64,000 nucleotides of DNA from Gp6-AA40 sp035492455 (lineage in GTDB: Bacteria; Acidobacteriota; Vicinamibacteria; Vicinamibacterales; UBA2999): positions 57,475 to 121,474 of the forward strand of contig DATJJE010000063.1 in the NCBI GenBank assembly GCA_035492455.1, given 5' to 3'. Below the pieces are notes generated by a model. The model had not been told where the DNA came from. It saw nothing but the letters and a program-made list of their open reading frames with translations, and did not search any database. This document shows, in pieces, positions 60,563 to 64,000 of this stretch. Each line of letters begins with the position of its first letter. Positions within the stretch are counted from its first letter, which is position 1. Made by a program: the position numbers and the translations under genes.

Positions 60563-61455
60563 TGATCAAATCGATGACCGGTTTCGCCTCGCTGACGCAC
60601 GAAGACGAGCGTGCGACGATTGGCGTGACCGTGCGGGCGGTGAACCACCGTTTCCTCGACATCCAGCTGCGCATTCCGCAGTCGCTCGGCGACGTCGAGT
60701 CCCGCGTCCGTTCGCTGCTGCAGAAGCGTCTGGCGCGCGGACGCGTGGAGCTGCAGATTTCCATGCAGCTTCGCAGTCCGGCGTCGCCGTCTGTGGAATT
60801 GAACGAGGAGTTTGCCAACGCGCTGTCGGCGGCGATCGAGCGCGCGCGGGAGCGGGGGCTGGTGGCGGGCACGCTGACGCCTGGCGATCTGCTGCGCCTG
60901 CCGCAGGCGATCAGTGTTCGTGATCGCGCCAGCGAACCGAATCCGGAAGCGGAAGCGCAGCTCGCCGCCAGCGTCGAAGCGGCGGTCGAGCAAGCGCTCG
61001 CGGATCTCGATGCCATGCGCGTGCGCGAAGGCGGTCATCTGCGCGCTGATCTTGACGGACGCAAGGACGCGCTCGCGATGTTCATCATGCGTGTGGCGGA
61101 AGCCGCGGATGAAGGACGGGGACAGCTCGAGGCGCGGCTGCAGGAGCGCGTGCGCGAAATCAGCCTCGATCTGCCCGTGGACGAAGCGATGATCGCCCAG
61201 GAGATCGTCCGCACCGTGCAGCGCTCGGACATCAGCGAGGAGGTCACGCGATTTCGCGCGCACCTCGCCCACTGGAATGCACTCAGTGAAGGGCCCGAGC
61301 CGTGCGGCCGCAAGCTCGATTTTCTGCTGCAGGAAATGAACCGCGAGGTAAATACGATCGGGTCGAAGGCAGACGGGCTGCGGGTGTCCGAGCTCATCAT
61401 CAATGCGAAGGCCGAGCTCGAGAAGATGCGCGAGCAGGTTCAGAACGTTGAATAG
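60562..61455 (+). CDS. yicC: YicC family endoribonuclease
   Basis: A 297-residue protein. The start MIKSMTGFASLTHEDERATI with VRAVNHRFLDIQLRIPQ is the YicC N-domain; the C-terminal KLDFLLQEMNREVNTIGSKA and LIINAKAELEKMREQVQNVE are its most conserved part. E. coli YicC is a ribonuclease acting on small RNAs and structured RNAs. It precedes gmk with eight bases of overlap, the gene order found in many bacteria. Confidence 0.93.
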   Translation: MIKSMTGFASLTHEDERATIGVTVRAVNHRFLDIQLRIPQSLGDVESRVRSLLQKRLARGRVELQISMQLRSPASPSVELNEEFANALSAAIERARERGLVAGTLTPGDLLRLPQAISVRDRASEPNPEAEAQLAASVEAAVEQALADLDAMRVREGGHLRADLDGRKDALAMFIMRVAEAADEGRGQLEARLQERVREISLDLPVDEAMIAQEIVRTVQRSDISEEVTRFRAHLAHWNALSEGPEPCGRKLDFLLQEMNREVNTIGSKADGLRVSELIINAKAELEKMREQVQNVE

Positions 61456-62074
61456 GGGCCTGCTGTTCATCGTCTCCGCGCCGTCTGGAACGGGGAAGAC
61501 GACGCTCGTCGAGAAGCTGGTGCAGCGGATTCCGAATCTCTGTCTGTCGCGGTCGTATACGTCGCGCGAGGCGCGCGAAGGCGAGCAGGACGGCGTTGAC
61601 TATAATTTCATCAGCCGCGAGCGCTTCGAGGCGATGGCCGGCGGCGGCGAGTTCCTGGAGTGGGCCGACGTGTTCGGCAATTATTATGGAACCTGCCGCG
61701 CCGATACCGAGCGCTGCCTGGCGAATGGCCAGGACATCGTTCTCGTCATCGACGTGCAGGGCGCGCGTCAGGTTCGCAGCGGCGGCATGGAGTCGATCGC
61801 CATCTTCGTCCTGCCGCCGTCAGCGGAAATCCTCGAGCAACGGCTGCGCGGGCGCAGCAAGGATTCAGAGGCGGCCATTCAGAAGCGGCTGACAGTGGCG
61901 TGCCGCGAGGTGGGCGAGTTCTCGTCATACGAGTACGTGGTCGTCAACGACGAGCTCGACGCGGCCGTCGAGCGGCTGCGCGCGATCGTCCTGGCCGAGC
62001 GGGCGCGCGTGAAGGTGATGCGGAAGACGGCCGAAAACATCATCGGGACATTTCATAAGGAAAAGACGTCTTAA
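61448..62074 (+). CDS. gmk: Guanylate kinase
   Basis: A 208-residue enzyme phosphorylating GMP to GDP. The P-loop SAPSGTGKTTLVEKLV begins near residue 8, the GMP-binding segment SYTSREAREGEQDGVDYNFI near 35, and WADVFGNYYGTCR near 74. TTG 61448 (inside the yicC stop region) is the only start giving a complete N-terminus; the longer frame is yicC shadow. It is followed six bases later by rpoZ. Confidence 0.92.
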   Translation: MNRGLLFIVSAPSGTGKTTLVEKLVQRIPNLCLSRSYTSREAREGEQDGVDYNFISRERFEAMAGGGEFLEWADVFGNYYGTCRADTERCLANGQDIVLVIDVQGARQVRSGGMESIAIFVLPPSAEILEQRLRGRSKDSEAAIQKRLTVACREVGEFSSYEYVVVNDELDAAVERLRAIVLAERARVKVMRKTAENIIGTFHKEKTS

Positions 62075-62079
62075 CAACT

Positions 62080-62250
62080 ATGGAAAGAGCACCTAAGGAA
62101 AACCGGTTCGAATTCGTCGTCCTTGCGGGCAAGCGTGCGCGCCAGCTGCTGGCGGGCGCAGCGCCGCGTGAGGAAGGCAACAAGAAAATCGCAATCGCGC
62201 AGAAGGAAATTCTTCGGCGCAAAGTCGTCAAGATCGACGAAGCTCAGTAA
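62080..62250 (+). CDS. rpoZ: RNA polymerase omega subunit, short form
   Basis: A 56-residue protein, below the usual 70-90 residues of RpoZ. RFEFVVLAGKRARQLLAGA aligns with the omega helix RFDLVLVAARRARQ, and NKKIAIAQKEILRRKV with the second conserved helix; the usual C-terminal tail is missing and the chain ends IDEAQ. Omega aids assembly of RNA polymerase by clamping the beta-prime subunit. The position between gmk and coaBC is the classical rpoZ location. ATG 62080 follows AAGGAAAAG-type purines weakly. Confidence 0.88.
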   Translation: MERAPKENRFEFVVLAGKRARQLLAGAAPREEGNKKIAIAQKEILRRKVVKIDEAQ

Positions 62251-62259
62251 TCGCGACAC

Positions 62260-63480
62260 GTGGCCCTCATCGCCCTCGGCGTCACCGGCGGCATCGGCGC
62301 CTACAAGGCGGTCGAGGTGTGTCGTGGACTGCAGAAGCGGGGGCACGATGTCGTGGCGGTGATGACGAGGGCAGCGACCCGCTTCGTCGGGCCGATCACC
62401 TTCGAGGCCATCACGCGCCGGCCAGTGATCACATCGCAGTGGAATCCGGGTGCGAATGCGGACATCGAGCACATCGCCATTGCGGATGAAATTGCGCTGC
62501 TGCTCGTGGCACCGTGCACGGCGAACGTGATCGGCAAGTTCGCCAACGGCATTGCCGACGACTTCCTTACGTCGCTGTACCTGGCCACGCAGGCCCCCGT
62601 GCTCATTGCGCCGGCGATGAACAGCAACATGCTGGCGCACGATGCAGTGCAGCGGAACCTGCAGGCGCTCGCCGCCCGCGGCACGCGCTTCGTCGATCCC
62701 GGCGAGGGGTACCTCGCGTGTGGATGGATCGGCAAGGGGCGACTCGCCGAACCGGAAGAGATCGTCGCCGCCGCCGACCGCATCGTGTCACCGCGCGATT
62801 CGATGCTGCGCGGACGGCGCGTCGTCGTCACGGCGGGACCGACCTACGAAGACATCGATCCGGTTCGCTACGTCGGCAACCGTTCGAGCGGCCGCATGGG
62901 ATACGCGATCGCGGCCGCCGCGCATACACGGGGCGCAAACGTTACGCTGGTTGCCGGGCCGACGAGTGTTGAGGCGCCTGCGACCGACCAGGTGGTTCGA
63001 GTGCGCCGTGCGGCGGAGATGCATGCGGCGGTGATGCGCGCCGCGGAGCACGCGGATGTGGTGATCATGGCCGCGGCCGTTGCGGACTACTCACCTGTCG
63101 AGTCGGCAGCCGAAAAGATCGCCAAGAGCAGCGAGCCGCTGACACTCACGTTGCAGCGCACGCCCGACATCCTCGCCGATCTCGGCCGTGCGTCCGCGCG
63201 GCGCGGCACGCCTCTCGTGCTGGTGGGGTTCGCGGCGGAAACCGGCGACCTGCTGACAAAGGCGCGCGAGAAGCGTGCGCGCAAGAATGTCGATCTGATG
63301 GTCGCGAACGATGTCACGGCGCCCGGCGCCGGGTTTGACGTCGACACGAACGCCGTCACGATCATCGGCGCCGATGGTGAAGAGGCGCTTCCCGTGCAGA
63401 GCAAAGCGCGTGTCGCCGACGCGATTCTCGATCGCGTCGAACAGTTGTTGAAGGCCCGCAGCACCGCCTCGGCCCGCTGA
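62260..63480 (+). CDS. coaBC: Coenzyme A biosynthesis bifunctional protein CoaBC
   Basis: A 406-residue fusion: flavin-dependent phosphopantothenoylcysteine decarboxylase (CoaC, about 1-180) and phosphopantothenate-cysteine ligase (CoaB, about 185-400). CoaC marks are IALGVTGGIGAYKAVEVCRG, IAPAMNSNMLAHDAVQ and GYLACGWIGKGRLAEPEE with the active Cys; CoaB starts VVVTAGPTYEDIDPVRYVGN followed by RSSGRMGYAIA. GTG 62260 lies ten bases after rpoZ. Confidence 0.95.
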   Translation: MALIALGVTGGIGAYKAVEVCRGLQKRGHDVVAVMTRAATRFVGPITFEAITRRPVITSQWNPGANADIEHIAIADEIALLLVAPCTANVIGKFANGIADDFLTSLYLATQAPVLIAPAMNSNMLAHDAVQRNLQALAARGTRFVDPGEGYLACGWIGKGRLAEPEEIVAAADRIVSPRDSMLRGRRVVVTAGPTYEDIDPVRYVGNRSSGRMGYAIAAAAHTRGANVTLVAGPTSVEAPATDQVVRVRRAAEMHAAVMRAAEHADVVIMAAAVADYSPVESAAEKIAKSSEPLTLTLQRTPDILADLGRASARRGTPLVLVGFAAETGDLLTKAREKRARKNVDLMVANDVTAPGAGFDVDTNAVTIIGADGEEALPVQSKARVADAILDRVEQLLKARSTASAR

Positions 63481-63483
63481 TCA

Positions 63484-64000
63484 ATGAACGAACATGTCAA
63501 AGCGCATCTGGAGTTCTTCGAAGAGCTCGGCATCGACGGTGTGCGCCTGGAGCCCGCATGGCACGCACGCGGCGAACCCGCTGCACCCATTGAACCTTCT
63601 GAACCTTCTGCACCCATTGAACCCATTGAACCCATTGAACCCACTGAACCCAAAACCGTGCTTCAGCTGATCAAGGAAGAGATCGGCCCCGATTGCAGTC
63701 GGTGCAAGCTGCATACGCTTGGTAGAACGCAGGTCGTGTTCGGGGTGGGGAATCCGAATGCCGATCTGATGTTCGTGGGGGAAGCGCCAGGAGCGGACGA
63801 AGACATGCAGGGCGAGCCGTTTGTCGGCCGTGCCGGCCAGCTCCTCACCGAGATCATCACCAAGGGGATGCGCCTCGCGCGCCGTGACGTCTACATCGCC
63901 AACGTGGTCAAGTGCCGGCCGCCCGGTAACCGCAACCCGGAGCCGGACGAGATCGCGGCCTGCATGCCGTTTCTGGGGCGTCAGATCGAGCTGGTGGCGC
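63484..64000 (+). CDS. udg: Uracil-DNA glycosylase, family 4 (4Fe-4S), partial
   Basis: The first 172 residues of a gene that runs off the window. GEAPGADEDMQGEPFVGRAG is the family 4/5 signature, VKCRPPGNRNPEPDEIAACM carries two of the iron-sulfur Cys and GPDCSRCKLHTLGRTQVVFG the other two. It removes uracil from DNA. An unusual N-terminal extension of about 50 residues contains EP-rich repeats (IEPIEPIEPTEPK) from nonamer DNA repeats. ATG 63484 is four bases after the coaBC stop. Confidence 0.9.
   Translation, partial: MNEHVKAHLEFFEELGIDGVRLEPAWHARGEPAAPIEPSEPSAPIEPIEPIEPTEPKTVLQLIKEEIGPDCSRCKLHTLGRTQVVFGVGNPNADLMFVGEAPGADEDMQGEPFVGRAGQLLTEIITKGMRLARRDVYIANVVKCRPPGNRNPEPDEIAACMPFLGRQIELVA
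63574..63651 (+). repeat. In-frame 9-base repeat encoding Pro-x-Glu in the uracil glycosylase linker
   Basis: Eight consecutive nonamers, for example GCACCCATT, GAACCTTCT (twice), GAACCCATT (twice), GAACCCACT, keep the reading frame and give EPAAP-IEPSEPSAPIEPIEP-type protein. The DNA unit is the same type as at 20381-20407. Confidence 0.85.

Overview
The window is a gene-dense, GC-rich bacterial chromosome segment with no rRNA, tRNA, insertion sequence, prophage or CRISPR array that I can see. An Oar-type TonB-dependent receptor with a carboxypeptidase-regulatory-like domain, a VWFA-related secreted protein, several exported enzymes starting from Sec signals, and secreted proteins of the DWSGVW / GHWEGDTLV kind together suggest an Acidobacteriota chromosome, probably class Vicinamibacteria. 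This placement is inference from protein style; no marker gene search was possible.

Layout. 1-4332: a partial transporter, a DUF1259 protein and a large TonB-dependent receptor. 4326-6939: an extended -10 promoter, a cobalamin riboswitch and a BtuB-like receptor. 7102-10415: small secreted proteins, then an ATP-grasp ligase paired with a zinc metallopeptidase. 10509-18978: oligoendopeptidase F, arginase, an exported O-methyltransferase, prolyl oligopeptidase, the heme genes hemE-hemY and a stand-alone receiver. 19052-21021: two little-known proteins and a TVP38/DedA-like membrane protein. 20972-24572: a tight pentose-phosphate operon rpiB-gnd-zwf-pgl. 24597-29132: a VWFA protein, a LysR regulator, an orphan DNA methyltransferase, a small Cys/His protein behind a structured leader, and a membrane protein. 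29306-34204: D-Ala-D-Ala carboxypeptidase, an FdhE-like protein, glycogen synthase, thioredoxin and thioredoxin reductase. 34365-36846: an ECF sigma operon with a membrane protein and a polymer-forming-type membrane protein. 36789-39028: cysteine desulfurase and mnmA for tRNA thiolation. 39156-46802: bactofilin, methyltransferase-like protein, SAM hydrolase family protein, acyl-CoA dehydrogenase, glpX, hflX, a TPR/SLH lipoprotein and pgsA. 46786-60531: an exopolysaccharide cluster with two divergent arms (uxs, initiating phosphoglycosyltransferase, five glycosyltransferases and a protease on minus; ugd, galE, a GT2 enzyme and an MsbA-like ABC exporter on plus). 60562-64000: the housekeeping run yicC-gmk-rpoZ-coaBC-udg.

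Genes are packed tightly: stop/start overlaps of 1-4 bases (ATGA, GTGA, TTGA, TGATG) are common, GTG and TTG starts are frequent, and several convergent pairs overlap by up to 58 bases. No stretch longer than 300 bases lacks a gene.

The most unusual structure is a set of about ten intergenic arrays built on an exact 7-base phase. Each array has its own unit sequence. About six of them switch strand in the middle and so can fold as long hairpins. Several run into the ends or starts of genes. Two protein-coding arrays use a 9-base phase instead, encoding Pro-x-Glu repeats. A second candidate novelty is a highly folded 5' leader at 28323-28451 that presents the Shine-Dalgarno sequence in a hairpin loop directly before the start codon of a 68-residue Cys/His protein.
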